This document shows, in pieces, positions 1 to 8,382 of a stretch of 64,000 bases of DNA. Under the pieces are notes generated by a model that had not been told where the DNA came from, searched no databases, and worked only from the letters and a program-made list of their open reading frames with translations. The stretch's first letter is position 1. Every line of letters begins with the position of its first letter. This DNA comes from Oceanimonas sp. GK1 (GTDB lineage: Bacteria; Pseudomonadota; Gammaproteobacteria; Enterobacterales; Aeromonadaceae), in NCBI RefSeq assembly GCF_000243075.1, contig NC_016745.1, positions 2,435,001-2,499,000 on the forward strand. Direction: 5' to 3'. Position numbers and translations under genes: made by a program.

Positions 1-14
1 GAGAGAACCAAGTA

Positions 15-923
15 ATGAAACTGTTAAGCGCCATACTGCTGAGCCTGCTGCTGCCGCTATCCCTGGCCGAGGCCTCGGTGCGCCCGCTGCCTCTGCCCGA
101 GGACAGGGGCCAGCCGGTCGGACAAATTCTGATCCACACCGCCCAGGAAGGTGACACCCTGGCCGCCCTGGCCCGGTATTACGGTGTCAGCCCCATTCTG
201 ATCATGGCTGCCAATCCGGAGCGGGATCTGCTGCTGCTGCGTCCCGGTGACCGGGTGGTGATCCCCAACCAGATGCTGCTGCCCCGGGCCGAGACGCAAG
301 GGATTGTCATCAACCTGGCGGAACTGCGGCTGTACTACTATCCGGAAAATGAAGATCAGGTCTACGTGTTTCCCATTGGCATCGGCCGGGTGGGCCGGGC
401 CACCCCCGAAATGGTGACCTCCATTTCCCAGATGCGGGAAAACCCGACCTGGACGCCCACCGCCAACACTCGGCGGGAATACGCCGCCAAGGGCATTCCC
501 CTGCCTGCCGTGGTGCCGGCCGGCCCCGACAATCCCCTGGGTGAATACGCCATGCGCCTGGCCTATGGTAGCGGTGAATACCTGATCCACGGCACCAATG
601 ATCCCCTCGACGTGGGGCTGCGCTCCAGCGCCGGCTGCATTCGCATGTATCCGGAGCACGTGGAATGGCTGTTCGCCCAGGTGGACAAGGGCACTCGGGT
701 ACAAATCGTCAACCAGTCGCTGAAAGTCAGCACCGACGAATATGGCCAGACCTTTGTGGAGTCTCACGAGCCACTGACCGCAGAAGGCCAGGTCGATACC
801 CGTCCGATAGACATGAGTGAACTGGAGCCGCTGCTGCAAAACGGGCTCGACAGAAGCACCCTGGAGCGCATTATCAGCCAGCAACAGGCCACTCCCCAGC
901 TGGTAGGACAGACCCTGTATTAA
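15..923 (+). CDS. L,D-transpeptidase with LysM domain (YkuD/ErfK family)
   Basis: Periplasmic L,D-transpeptidase of 302 residues. This family either makes 3-3 peptidoglycan crosslinks or attaches Braun lipoprotein to peptidoglycan. Residues 1-20 form a signal peptide ending in an Ala-Glu-Ala stretch. A LysM peptidoglycan-binding domain follows at about 40-85 (EGDTLAALARYYGVSP, then RPGDRVVIP). The YkuD catalytic domain spans about 96-235, with the HGT motif at His192 and S-x-x-GCIR with nucleophile Cys208. Architecture and length match ErfK/YbiS/YcfS of enterics. The convergent neighbour is lpp, the likely substrate gene, so an Lpp-anchoring role is the best inference, but sequence alone does not separate anchoring from crosslinking paralogues. 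Only 14 bases precede the start in this window. Confidence 0.93.
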   Translation: MKLLSAILLSLLLPLSLAEASVRPLPLPEDRGQPVGQILIHTAQEGDTLAALARYYGVSPILIMAANPERDLLLLRPGDRVVIPNQMLLPRAETQGIVINLAELRLYYYPENEDQVYVFPIGIGRVGRATPEMVTSISQMRENPTWTPTANTRREYAAKGIPLPAVVPAGPDNPLGEYAMRLAYGSGEYLIHGTNDPLDVGLRSSAGCIRMYPEHVEWLFAQVDKGTRVQIVNQSLKVSTDEYGQTFVESHEPLTAEGQVDTRPIDMSELEPLLQNGLDRSTLERIISQQQATPQLVGQTLY

Positions 924-952
924 TCTATCCGCCGTCCTGCGTTTATCGGAAA

Positions 953-985
953 TAAAAAAAGGCCTGACAGAAGTCAGGCCTTTTT
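953..985. terminator. Bidirectional rho-independent terminator
   Basis: An 8-bp perfect stem (GGCCTGAC / GTCAGGCC, loop AGAA, 961-980) is flanked by an A-run at 953-960 and a T-run from 981. It can end both the L,D-transpeptidase transcript and the convergent lpp transcript. Confidence 0.9.
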
Positions 986-1002
986 GATATTCGAAGGGAA
1001 TG

Positions 1003-1245
1003 TTACTTGGTGTAACGGCCCATCTGATCCAGACGAGAGTTGGCGCGATCGGCAGAAGCGCGAGCTTCGGCAACGTCGGCAGCCAGACGGTCGATCTTGG
1101 CAGCGTTAGACTGCTGACCTTGCTGAACGGCCTGAACGTCCTGAGACAGGCTGTCCAGTTTCTCTTCCAGAGCGGTAGTGGAGCTACAACCGGCCAGCAT
1201 CAGGGCACCAACAACACCACCAACCATCATCATTTTATTACGCAT
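1003..1245 (-). CDS. lpp: Major outer membrane (Braun) lipoprotein
   Basis: 80-residue lipoprotein. The start was set at ATG 1243-1245, which has AAGGAG a few bases upstream; the longer reading frame lacks these signals. The signal peptide carries the lipobox LAGC with acylated Cys20. The mature part is a heptad-repeat helix rich in Ala, Leu, Asp and Gln, as in the Lpp trimeric coiled coil. It ends in RYTK, so the C-terminal Lys that L,D-transpeptidases link to peptidoglycan is present. E. coli Lpp is 78 residues and ends RYRK. Next to an L,D-transpeptidase gene, the pair plausibly forms substrate and enzyme of outer-membrane anchoring. Confidence 0.93.
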   Translation of the reverse strand: MRNKMMMVGGVVGALMLAGCSSTTALEEKLDSLSQDVQAVQQGQQSNAAKIDRLAADVAEARASADRANSRLDQMGRYTK

Positions 1246-1761
1246 TACCTGCTCCTTGTTTTTAATGGGAGTCAAAAAGACCACATTGGCGAGCTAAGTA
1301 TGAACGAAGTTCCCTACTCATCGCAAATTATTTTATAGACCATGACATTAGGAATTTTTGCTTAACATCATGATTAAGCGTTTGTTTGTCGGTTTTTTCT
1401 GCTCACCAGAGCATTAACTCCACTGCCGCCAACAAAACACCGCCTTCATCCACAATACTAATACCAAATTCGAAAAAATACTTGTCGCCGGACTCAGTTG
1501 CACGTCGGATTTCGTCGAGTCTGTCACGGTTCGAACAGCGCCCTGCTTTTTGCCCCCTACTCTTTGCTCCCGGCCACGACCGCCAGGCCGCAGCGCGAGA
1601 GCAGCGTCAGCCCTGTGATGCGTTCGCCCTCAAATGAAGCCATTTTATCCCCTGCCCTGTCCGGCTCCCTTTCGGGATCTAAGCGAATTCGGGTTGCCTT
1701 TAGCGGCGGGAAGACGCAGAATTAACATCAATACCCAAATGAAATGCGAATCGTTGATTTT
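1246..1761. other. Intergenic region upstream of lpp and fur
   Basis: This 516-bp spacer holds the promoters of two divergent genes. A TATAAA-like -10 for lpp lies on the minus strand at 1332-1337 and a 6-bp inverted repeat (GCTTAA / TTAAGC) at 1360-1379. A minus-strand stretch at 1403-1515 reads like a protein tail (listed separately). No convincing Fur box was found by eye in front of fur. Confidence 0.5.
1403..1515 (-). pseudogene. Possible gene remnant (C-terminal fragment)
   Basis: The minus-strand frame ending at TGA 1403-1405 reads as a plausible protein tail, including DRLDEIRRATESGDKYFF and EFGISIVDEGGVLLAAVEL. It has no in-frame start codon nearby, and upstream (above about 1520) the frame looks non-coding. 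I do not recognise the family. It could be the decayed end of a gene once located before lpp, or a chance open stretch. Confidence 0.25.
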
Positions 1762-2193
1762 ATGGCCGATAACAATCAAGCACTGAAAAAAGCAGGACTC
1801 AAGGTCACACTCCCCCGGGTCAAGATCCTGGAGCTGCTGCAGCAACCCGAAACCCAGCATGTCAGTGCCGAAGAGCTGTACAAGCTGCTGATCGATCAGG
1901 GCGAGGAAATCGGTCTGGCCACCGTATACCGAGTGCTGAACCAGTTCGATGATGCCGGTATCGTCACCCGCCATCATTTTGAAGGCGGCAAGTCGGTGTT
2001 TGAGCTGGCCACCCAGGAGCACCACGACCATCTGGTGTGCCTCGACTGCGGCAAGGTGATCGAGTTTCATGATGAGGTCATCGAACAGCGCCAGCGTGAC
2101 ATCGCCAGCCAGTTCAACATCAAGCTGACCAACCACAGCCTGTACCTTTACGGCCACTGCAACAACGATGAATGCAACCATAACGACGAATAA
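1762..2193 (+). CDS. fur: Ferric uptake regulator Fur
   Basis: Fe2+-dependent repressor of iron uptake, 143 residues, very close to E. coli Fur along its full length. The start was set at ATG 1762 (MADNNQALKKAG, like MTDNNTALKKAG of E. coli) rather than an ATG 18 bases upstream. The N-terminal winged helix includes EEIGLATVYRVLNQFDDAGIV. The C-terminal dimerisation and metal domain has HHDHLVCLDCGKVIEF with the first CxxC zinc pair and a second Cys pair in CNNDEC. A good Shine-Dalgarno is not obvious. It is convergent with glnS. An orphan IucA/IucC-like gene elsewhere in the window would be a natural Fur target, but no Fur box was verified there. Confidence 0.97.
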   Translation: MADNNQALKKAGLKVTLPRVKILELLQQPETQHVSAEELYKLLIDQGEEIGLATVYRVLNQFDDAGIVTRHHFEGGKSVFELATQEHHDHLVCLDCGKVIEFHDEVIEQRQRDIASQFNIKLTNHSLYLYGHCNNDECNHNDE

Positions 2194-2216
2194 GGTTGCA
2201 GTGCAGCAGACACCAT

Positions 2217-2247
2217 AAAAAAGCCGCGGTTATCCGCGGCTTTTTGG
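2217..2247. terminator. Bidirectional terminator between fur and glnS
   Basis: A 9-bp perfect stem AAGCCGCGG / CCGCGGCTT (2221-2242, loop TTAT) has A residues on the left and T residues on the right, suiting both convergent genes. Confidence 0.9.
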
Positions 2248-2284
2248 TATTGGCAATCCGGGCGTCGGGCCCGGATCATGACCG

Positions 2285-3946
2285 TCAGGCGCCTTCCTTA
2301 CCCCAGGAATCGCGCAGCGCCACGGTGAGGTTGAACACCAGGCTGTCGGACTCGCTGTCGCGGCAGAAATAACCTTCCCGTTCAAACTGATAGGCCCGCT
2401 CCGCCGGTGCCGCCGCCAGAGACGGTTCGACTACGGCGTTTTCCATAACCTGCAGCGATTCCGGGTTCAGCGCCGCCTCAAAGGACTCGGCCGCACCCGG
2501 GTTGGGCACACTGAACAAGCGATCGTAGAGCCGCACTTGTGCCGGCAGACCATGACTGGCAGAAACCCAGTGGATCACTCCCTTGACCTTGCGGCCATCG
2601 GCGGGATCCTTGCCCAGGGTATCGGGGTCGTAGCTGCAATAGATGGTGGTGATGTTACCGGCGTCGTCTTTTTCCACCCGCTCGGCCTTGATCACATAGG
2701 CATTGCGCAGACGCACTTCCTTGCCCAGCACCAGCCGCTTGTATTTCTTATTGGCCTCCTCGCGGAAATCGTCCTGATCAATGAAAATCTCACGAGTAAA
2801 AGGCAGCTCCCGCTCACCCATTTCGGGCTTGTTGGGATGATTTGGCGCCTTGAGCATTTCCTGATGCCCTTCGGGCAGGTTCTCGATCACCAGCCGTACC
2901 GGACGCAATACCGCCATGGCCCGGGGAGCATGCTCGTTCAGATCGTCCCGAATACAGGCTTCCAGCATGCCCATTTCCACGGTGTTGTCCTGTTTGGTCA
3001 CGCCGATACGGCTACAGAACTCGCGAATGGACGCCGGGGTATAACCACGACGACGCAGGCCGGAAATGGTGGGCATGCGCGGATCGTTCCAGCCTTCCAC
3101 ATGGCCGTCCACCACCAGCTGGTTGAGCTTGCGCTTGGACATGACGGTGTATTCCAGGTTGAGCCGGGAAAACTCGTACTGGCGCGGGTGACAGTCGATG
3201 CTGATGTTGTCCAGCACCCAATCGTAGAGGCGGCGGTTGTCCTGAAACTCCAGGGTACACAGGGAGTGGGTAATGCCTTCCAGCGCATCGGAAATGCAAT
3301 GGGTGAAGTCGTACATGGGGTAGATGCACCACTGGTCACCGGTCTGGTGGTGGTGGGCAAAGCGCACCCGGTAAATGACGGGATCACGCATCACCATAAA
3401 GGAGGAAGCCATGTCGATCTTGGCGCGCAGACAGGCGGTGCCTTCGGCAAACTCGCCCTTGCGCATGCGGGTAAACAGCGCCAGGTTTTCTTCCACCGGG
3501 CGATCCCGGTAAGGGCTGTTGCGGCCCGGACTGGTCAGGGTGCCGCGATATTCACGGATCTGCTCGGGGCTCAGCTCATCCACGTAGGCCAGCCCCTTTT
3601 CGATGAGCTCCACCGCATAACCGTAGAGTTTTTCGAAATAGTCGGAGGAATAATGAATGTCGCCACTCCACTCAAAGCCCAGCCATTGCACGTCGCGCTT
3701 GATGGACTCAACGTACTCCACGCTTTCCTTTTCGGGGTTGGTGTCGTCAAAACGCAGGTTGCATTTGCCGTTGTAGTCTGCGGCTATGCCGAAATTCAGG
3801 CAGATGGATTTGGCGTGGCCAATGTGCAGGTAGCCGTTAGGCTCCGGAGGGAAGCGGGTCTGCACCGACTGATGCTTGCCGCTGGCCAGATCTTCATCAA
3901 TGATCTGACGAATGAAATTGCTGGGACTGTGGTCCGCCTGACTCAT
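2285..3946 (-). CDS. glnS: Glutaminyl-tRNA synthetase
   Basis: Charges tRNA-Gln with glutamine; class I synthetase of 553 residues (E. coli 554). The HIGH signature is at residues 41-44 inside [14 protein letters not shown], and the KMSKS-equivalent [10 protein letters not shown] lies near residue 270. The anticodon-binding beta-barrel half follows, with conserved blocks such as [16 protein letters not shown]. The start gives the expected N-terminus. It stands alone between fur and the pha operon. Confidence 0.98.
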   Translation of the reverse strand: MSQADHSPSNFIRQIIDEDLASGKHQSVQTRFPPEPNGYLHIGHAKSICLNFGIAADYNGKCNLRFDDTNPEKESVEYVESIKRDVQWLGFEWSGDIHYSSDYFEKLYGYAVELIEKGLAYVDELSPEQIREYRGTLTSPGRNSPYRDRPVEENLALFTRMRKGEFAEGTACLRAKIDMASSFMVMRDPVIYRVRFAHHHQTGDQWCIYPMYDFTHCISDALEGITHSLCTLEFQDNRRLYDWVLDNISIDCHPRQYEFSRLNLEYTVMSKRKLNQLVVDGHVEGWNDPRMPTISGLRRRGYTPASIREFCSRIGVTKQDNTVEMGMLEACIRDDLNEHAPRAMAVLRPVRLVIENLPEGHQEMLKAPNHPNKPEMGERELPFTREIFIDQDDFREEANKKYKRLVLGKEVRLRNAYVIKAERVEKDDAGNITTIYCSYDPDTLGKDPADGRKVKGVIHWVSASHGLPAQVRLYDRLFSVPNPGAAESFEAALNPESLQVMENAVVEPSLAAAPAERAYQFEREGYFCRDSESDSLVFNLTVALRDSWGKEGA

Positions 3947-4051
3947 TCAATGCACCTCGAAACTGGAAAAGGGTATGATGGGATCAAACGACCATGATCC
4001 ATGATTCCGGTGCGGGGCTCAATAGGCCCGCCATGATAATGCCGGCAAAAG

Positions 4052-4076
4052 CAAAAAAGCCGCCCGCAGGCGGCTG
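4052..4076 (-). terminator. Terminator of the pha operon
   Basis: Directly after the phaC stop codon on the minus strand lies a 7-bp stem AGCCGCC / GGCGGCT (4058-4075) followed in that direction by six T residues. Confidence 0.85.
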
Positions 4077-4080
4077 AATA

Positions 4081-5862
4081 TTACTCTTCTATCGGCAGGG
4101 TCTGCTGCACGTAACGGCCCGGGGCCGGCATCAGGCCCGGGCATTCCTCATTGCCGATGGCGCGGGGGGCAACGGACTTGCCCAGGTGAGGCGTGACCCA
4201 CTGCTGCCAGTGCGGCCACCAGGAGCCGGCTTCACGCCTGGCCGAAGCCAGCCACTGCTCCGGCGACTCAAAGCCTTCGTCACTCAGCCAGTAACCGTAC
4301 TTGTTTTTGGCGGGCGGGTTGACCACCCCGGCCACGTGGCCCGACTCGCCCAGCACCAGGGTGGTGTCGCTGCCAAGCAGGGTCGACCCCTTGAAGGTGG
4401 CGTCCCACAGGGCAATATGATCGTCCTTGGTGGACAGGAAATAGCTCGGTGTCTGTACCTTGGACAGATCAATCCCGAAGTTGCCGACCTTGACCTCGCC
4501 CCGGCTCAGCTTGTTGTCGAGATAAAGCTCCCGCAGCAGGAAACTGGCACAGGTGGCGCTCAGGTTGGTGCTGTCGCTGTTCCAGTACAGAATGTCGAAA
4601 TCCGCCGGCTCCTCGCCCTTGAGGTAATTATCGATGTAATAGTTCCAGTACAGGCTGTTTTCCCTGAGCAGGCTGAAGGTCACCGCCATCTGACGACCAT
4701 CAAAGAACCCCTGGGTATCATTCATCTGCTCCATGGCACCGACCACGGGCTCGTTGATAAAGACTCCCACTTCTCCCGGCTGGGTGAAGTCGAGCAGAGT
4801 GGTGAGGAAGGTGGCGCTTTTCACTCTCGGCTTCATCCGCCGGGCGGCATACAGGGCCATGGTGCTGGCCAGCAGGGTACCGCCAATGCAGTAACCGATG
4901 GCGTTGACTTCCTTTTCCGCGGTAATGCGCTCAATCACGCGAATGGCTTCCATGGTGCCCGAGTGGATCAGATCCTGAAAGCCGATGCTGGCCTGCTCTT
5001 TGCCCGGATTGCGCCAGGACATCAGGAAGACGGTATGACCCTGATCCCTGAGCCAGCGCACCAGAGAGTTCTGTTCGCGCAGATCCAGAATATAGAACTT
5101 GTTGATAAAGGGTGGGATCACCAGCAAGGGCGTCTGGTGCACCTGCTCGGTGGTGGCGCCATACTGGATCAGCTCAAAAATGTCGTTACGGAATACCACC
5201 TCACCCGGGGTGGTGGCCAGATCCTTGCCCAGTTCAAAGGCGGACTGGCGGGTCATGCGAATTTTCAGCAGGTTGGCGCTGTTGGCCAGATCTTCCTGAA
5301 ACAGGCTGATGCCCTTGACCAGGTTGGCCCCCTTTTCTTCCAGAGTGCGGTGCAGCAGCTCGGGGTTGCTCCAGATAAAATTGCTGGGCGACAGGGCATT
5401 GATGGTCTGGCGGAAAAAGAAAATCAGCCGCTGGCGCACCGGATCCGGCAGGCCTTCCACCGCATCCAGCGTCTGCATCAGGGAATTGGCGAAGTGCAGG
5501 TAGGACTGGCGCAGAAAATCAAAGTTGGGATCCTCTTTCCAGCCCTGGTGCTGAAAGCGGCGGTCACCGGGCGGATCCGTAATCACACTCGCGGCGCTGC
5601 GATCCACGGCCCGCAGCATGCTGTTCTGGCAAATGGCCAGCTGGCCCTGCCACCACTGCATCTGCATGTCGAGCAGGCGCACCGGATTGCTGGACACCAC
5701 CTCGTAAAACGTATTCAGATCCTCGGCATTGACCCGGGACAGGGCCTGAGTTACCGGATTGTCGCCCAGGCTGGCTTTCTGTAAATCGGACCAGACGGTC
5801 TCATTCCACTGAAAAAACTGGCGAATGGGGTCGCCGCCCTCAAAGATGTTGTTCTGCTGCAT
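4081..5862 (-). CDS. phaC: Class I poly(3-hydroxyalkanoate) polymerase PhaC
   Basis: Polymerises 3-hydroxybutyryl-CoA into PHB at the granule surface. The protein has 593 residues from ATG 5860-5862, preceded by GGGAGGGAGA; a longer reading frame has no better signal. The N-terminal domain is typical of class I synthases. The alpha/beta-hydrolase core carries the lipase-like box GYCIGG at 323-328 with nucleophile Cys325. A downstream STKDDHIALW block carries the catalytic Asp and ESGHVAGVVNPP the His. It is the last gene of phaB-phaA-phaP-phaC, and a strong hairpin lies between phaP and phaC. Single-subunit size argues against class III or IV. Confidence 0.97.
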   Translation of the reverse strand: MQQNNIFEGGDPIRQFFQWNETVWSDLQKASLGDNPVTQALSRVNAEDLNTFYEVVSSNPVRLLDMQMQWWQGQLAICQNSMLRAVDRSAASVITDPPGDRRFQHQGWKEDPNFDFLRQSYLHFANSLMQTLDAVEGLPDPVRQRLIFFFRQTINALSPSNFIWSNPELLHRTLEEKGANLVKGISLFQEDLANSANLLKIRMTRQSAFELGKDLATTPGEVVFRNDIFELIQYGATTEQVHQTPLLVIPPFINKFYILDLREQNSLVRWLRDQGHTVFLMSWRNPGKEQASIGFQDLIHSGTMEAIRVIERITAEKEVNAIGYCIGGTLLASTMALYAARRMKPRVKSATFLTTLLDFTQPGEVGVFINEPVVGAMEQMNDTQGFFDGRQMAVTFSLLRENSLYWNYYIDNYLKGEEPADFDILYWNSDSTNLSATCASFLLRELYLDNKLSRGEVKVGNFGIDLSKVQTPSYFLSTKDDHIALWDATFKGSTLLGSDTTLVLGESGHVAGVVNPPAKNKYGYWLSDEGFESPEQWLASARREAGSWWPHWQQWVTPHLGKSVAPRAIGNEECPGLMPAPGRYVQQTLPIEE

Positions 5863-5902
5863 TGTCTCCCTCCCTGCGTAAAAGGTATTCGCCGTCAGCC
5901 GG

Positions 5903-5960
5903 CAAACGTTGCCCGGCAAGCGTTGCCCGGCAAACAGGAAGGGGCCATATGGCCCCTTCC
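5903..5960 (-). other. Direct repeat and strong hairpin between phaP and phaC
   Basis: A near-perfect palindrome (GGAAGGGGCCAT / ATGGCCCCTTCC, 5937-5960) lies in the 130-bp phaP-phaC spacer, next to a 14-bp motif (CAAACGTTGCCCGG with one change) repeated in tandem at about 5903-5930. In the direction of transcription only a weak T-tract follows. It may act as a partial terminator or an mRNA-stabilising stem that keeps phasin expression above synthase expression. Confidence 0.6.
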
Positions 5961-5993
5961 CTTGTTAAGCAACCATTGGAAAGAGTGCCAGAC

Positions 5994-6329
5994 TCAACCC
6001 TTGTTGGCGTCCGCAGCCAGGCTTTCCAGCGCGGCCTTGAACTCCTGGGAGAGTTCGGCCAGCTTCTTGCCGTCTTCGATCATTTGCTGACTGATGCGGG
6101 TCATGGTTTCCAGCTGCTTGGCGCCGCTGGCCACCAGGCCCTGCACATCGCGGATCTGGCTGTTGGCCTGCAACTGGGCCAGGCCAATATCGGCGTACTG
6201 ACGAGCCGCTTCCAGCTGCAGGTTGGTCAGGGCGGTAAAGTTTTTGGCAACCAGCTGGTTGTACTGATACAGAGGACCAAAGGTCTTTTCAGTCTGGTCG
6301 TTGAAGGTTTTGAAAATATCCGTGTACAT
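5994..6329 (-). CDS. phaP: Phasin family protein (PHA granule coat)
   Basis: Small amphipathic helical protein of 111 residues that coats PHB granules. The sequence is almost wholly helical and rich in Ala, Gln, Leu and Glu, with YQYNQLVAKNFTALTNLQLEAARQY resembling the Phasin_2 family. The start ATG is preceded by AAAGGAC. It sits between phaA and phaC with its own spacer hairpin, as expected for the most abundant product of the cluster. The family call rests on pattern and context, but the context is strong. Confidence 0.9.
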   Translation of the reverse strand: MYTDIFKTFNDQTEKTFGPLYQYNQLVAKNFTALTNLQLEAARQYADIGLAQLQANSQIRDVQGLVASGAKQLETMTRISQQMIEDGKKLAELSQEFKAALESLAADANKG

Positions 6330-6386
6330 GGTGATGTCCTTTGATTGAAATCTACCGAAGGCGGCGCGAGAGCACCGCCGAATGCC

Positions 6387-7598
6387 TTACACCCGCTTGA
6401 GGATGACCGCCGTGCCCATACCGCCGCCCACACACAGGGAGGCCAGGCCAAGGTTGGCGTTGCTGCGCTGCAGTTCATACAGCAGAGTTACCATGATGCG
6501 GTTGCCGGACGCACCCAGAGGATGACCCAGGGCAATGGCACCGCCGTTCTTGTTGGTTTTTTCCAGCAGCGCCTGCTCGGCGATGCCATGCTGGTTCGAC
6601 AGCTGGCGTACCACACCCAGCGCCTGGCCGGCAAAGGCTTCGTTAAGCTCGAAACGCTCGATATCGGCCAGTTTCAGACCGGCCTTGTCCAGCGCCTGGG
6701 CAATGGCGGGCACCGGGCCCAGTCCCATGATTGCCGGATCGATGCCGCCCTGACCATAGCTCACCACCTCGGCCAGGGGAGTCAGGCCCAGCCGCTCCAC
6801 GGCGGACTTGCTGGCCACAATGATAGCGCTGCCGCCGTCGTTGATGCCGGACGCGTTACCCGCAGTCACCGAGCCACCCTCACGCTTGAACGCCGGACGC
6901 AGCTTGGCCAGGGCCTCGGTGGTGGTGCCAGCCTTGGGATATTCGTCGGTGTCAATGGTCAGCACTTCCTTGCGGGAGCTCACTTCCACCGGCACGATTT
7001 CGTCCTTGAAGAAGCCGGCCTCAATGGCGGCCACCGCCTTGCTCTGGCTGGCCACGGCCAGGGCATCCTGCTCTTCACGGCTGATGTTTTCCTGGGCCAC
7101 CACGTTTTCGGCGGTCACGCCCATGTGGTACTGGTTGAACACGTCGGTCAGGCCGTCACTCAGCAGCAGGTCGGACAGGGTCATGTCGCCCATCTTCTGG
7201 CCGTTGCGCAAATCGCCTTTCACCACATGGGGAATTTGCGACATGTTTTCACAGCCCGCGGCCACCACCACCTCGGCGTCACCGGCCTTGATGTGGGCGC
7301 AGGCGTCCATCAGGGTTTTCATGCCGCTGCCGCACACCATGTTCAGGGTATAGGCGGGAATGCCGGCGGGAATGCCCGCGGCCAGCGCGGCCTGGCGGCC
7401 AATGCCCATGCCCTGGCCGGCGCTGATCACGTTGCCGACGATCACTTCGTTCACATCCTTGCCGGACAGTTTGGCCTGCTCTAGGGCGCCTTTAATGGCG
7501 GCGGCTGCCAGATCGGCGGGAGCAACGGTTTTCAGCGAGCCCAGAAAGGCGCCAATGGGGGTGCGTTTAGCTGCAACAATGTATACAGGTTCAGACAT
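6387..7598 (-). CDS. phaA: Acetyl-CoA C-acetyltransferase (beta-ketothiolase) PhaA
   Basis: Condenses two acetyl-CoA to acetoacetyl-CoA, the first step of PHB synthesis. The start was set at ATG 7596-7598 (MSEPVYIVAAKRTPIG) with GGAG upstream, giving 403 residues. The acyl-accepting Cys89 lies in NMVCGSGMKT. GHPLGASG near the C-terminus carries the His, and CVGGGMG the second catalytic Cys. It lies 37 bp after phaB and 57 bp before phaP. A general degradative thiolase is the alternative, but the operon favours PhaA. Confidence 0.96.
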   Translation of the reverse strand: MSEPVYIVAAKRTPIGAFLGSLKTVAPADLAAAAIKGALEQAKLSGKDVNEVIVGNVISAGQGMGIGRQAALAAGIPAGIPAYTLNMVCGSGMKTLMDACAHIKAGDAEVVVAAGCENMSQIPHVVKGDLRNGQKMGDMTLSDLLLSDGLTDVFNQYHMGVTAENVVAQENISREEQDALAVASQSKAVAAIEAGFFKDEIVPVEVSSRKEVLTIDTDEYPKAGTTTEALAKLRPAFKREGGSVTAGNASGINDGGSAIIVASKSAVERLGLTPLAEVVSYGQGGIDPAIMGLGPVPAIAQALDKAGLKLADIERFELNEAFAGQALGVVRQLSNQHGIAEQALLEKTNKNGGAIALGHPLGASGNRIMVTLLYELQRSNANLGLASLCVGGGMGTAVILKRV

Positions 7599-7635
7599 AA
7601 TTGTTTTTATCTCCGTAAATATGAAAACCGCAGGC

Positions 7636-8382
7636 TTACTGCATGTACAGGCCGCCGTTGACTGACAGGGTTTCACCGGTCACGTAACCGCCGTGCTCAC
7701 CGGCCAGATACAGTACCGCTCCGGCCACTTCTTCAGTGGTGGCCAGGCGCTTGAGAGGAATGGTGGCTTTGATGGAATCGAGCACGTCTTCACGAATGGC
7801 GGTGACCATGGGAGTGGCGGTATAACCCGGCGCCACGGCATTGACGGTTACGCCAAAACGGGCCCCTTCGGCGGCCAGGGCCTTGGTGAAACCAATCATG
7901 CCGGCCTTGGCGGCAGAATAGTTGGCCTGGCCAAACTGACCCTTGAGACCATTTACGGAGGAAATATTGATAATGCGACCGCTGCCCTGCTCGCACATCT
8001 GATTGAAAATCGGCTGGGTTACGCTGAACAGGCTGTTCAGGTTGGTGTCCATGACTTCTTTCCACTGCTCCCAGGACATTTTTTTGAAGGTGGCGTCGCG
8101 AGTAATGCCGGCATTGTTGACCAGCACATCGATGCGTCCCAATTCCCGCAGGGTATTCGCCAGTACTTCACTAATCGCCGTGTGATCGGTAACATCCAGA
8201 GCCAGCAGCTGTACATCCTGACCGGACAGGCCTTCTTCCTGCAGCCAGTTGGCAGCCTGCTGTTCCTTTCCCGGACGGTGAGTAGCCAGCACCTTGTAGC
8301 CATTGTTTACAAACAAACGACATACTTCTGTACCAATTCCGCCCGCAGCACCGGTTACCAAAGCGACTTTTTTGTCGGTCAT
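7636..8382 (-). CDS. phaB: Acetoacetyl-CoA reductase PhaB
   Basis: NADPH-dependent short-chain dehydrogenase making (R)-3-hydroxybutyryl-CoA, 248 residues from ATG 8380-8382. The cofactor loop TGAAGGIG is at 10-17 and NNAG at 89-92. The catalytic Ser lies in ISSVNG (about 141-142), with Tyr155 and Lys159 in YSAAK. FGQANYSAAKAGMIGFTKALA is typical of PhaB and FabG, and the operon decides for PhaB. It is the first gene of the pha operon; the ribosome-binding site is weak. The upstream 0.7 kb is AT-rich and probably carries the operon promoter. Confidence 0.95.
   Translation of the reverse strand: MTDKKVALVTGAAGGIGTEVCRLFVNNGYKVLATHRPGKEQQAANWLQEEGLSGQDVQLLALDVTDHTAISEVLANTLRELGRIDVLVNNAGITRDATFKKMSWEQWKEVMDTNLNSLFSVTQPIFNQMCEQGSGRIINISSVNGLKGQFGQANYSAAKAGMIGFTKALAAEGARFGVTVNAVAPGYTATPMVTAIREDVLDSIKATIPLKRLATTEEVAGAVLYLAGEHGGYVTGETLSVNGGLYMQ

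Noticed and set aside
1386..1637. Plus-strand open frame between lpp and fur
   Set aside because: No ribosome-binding site, low-complexity Ser/Pro/Arg content and no conservation signal.
5903..5930. Repeated CAAACGTTGCCCGG motif as a CRISPR-like array
   Set aside because: Only two adjacent units without spacers; a simple tandem duplication.
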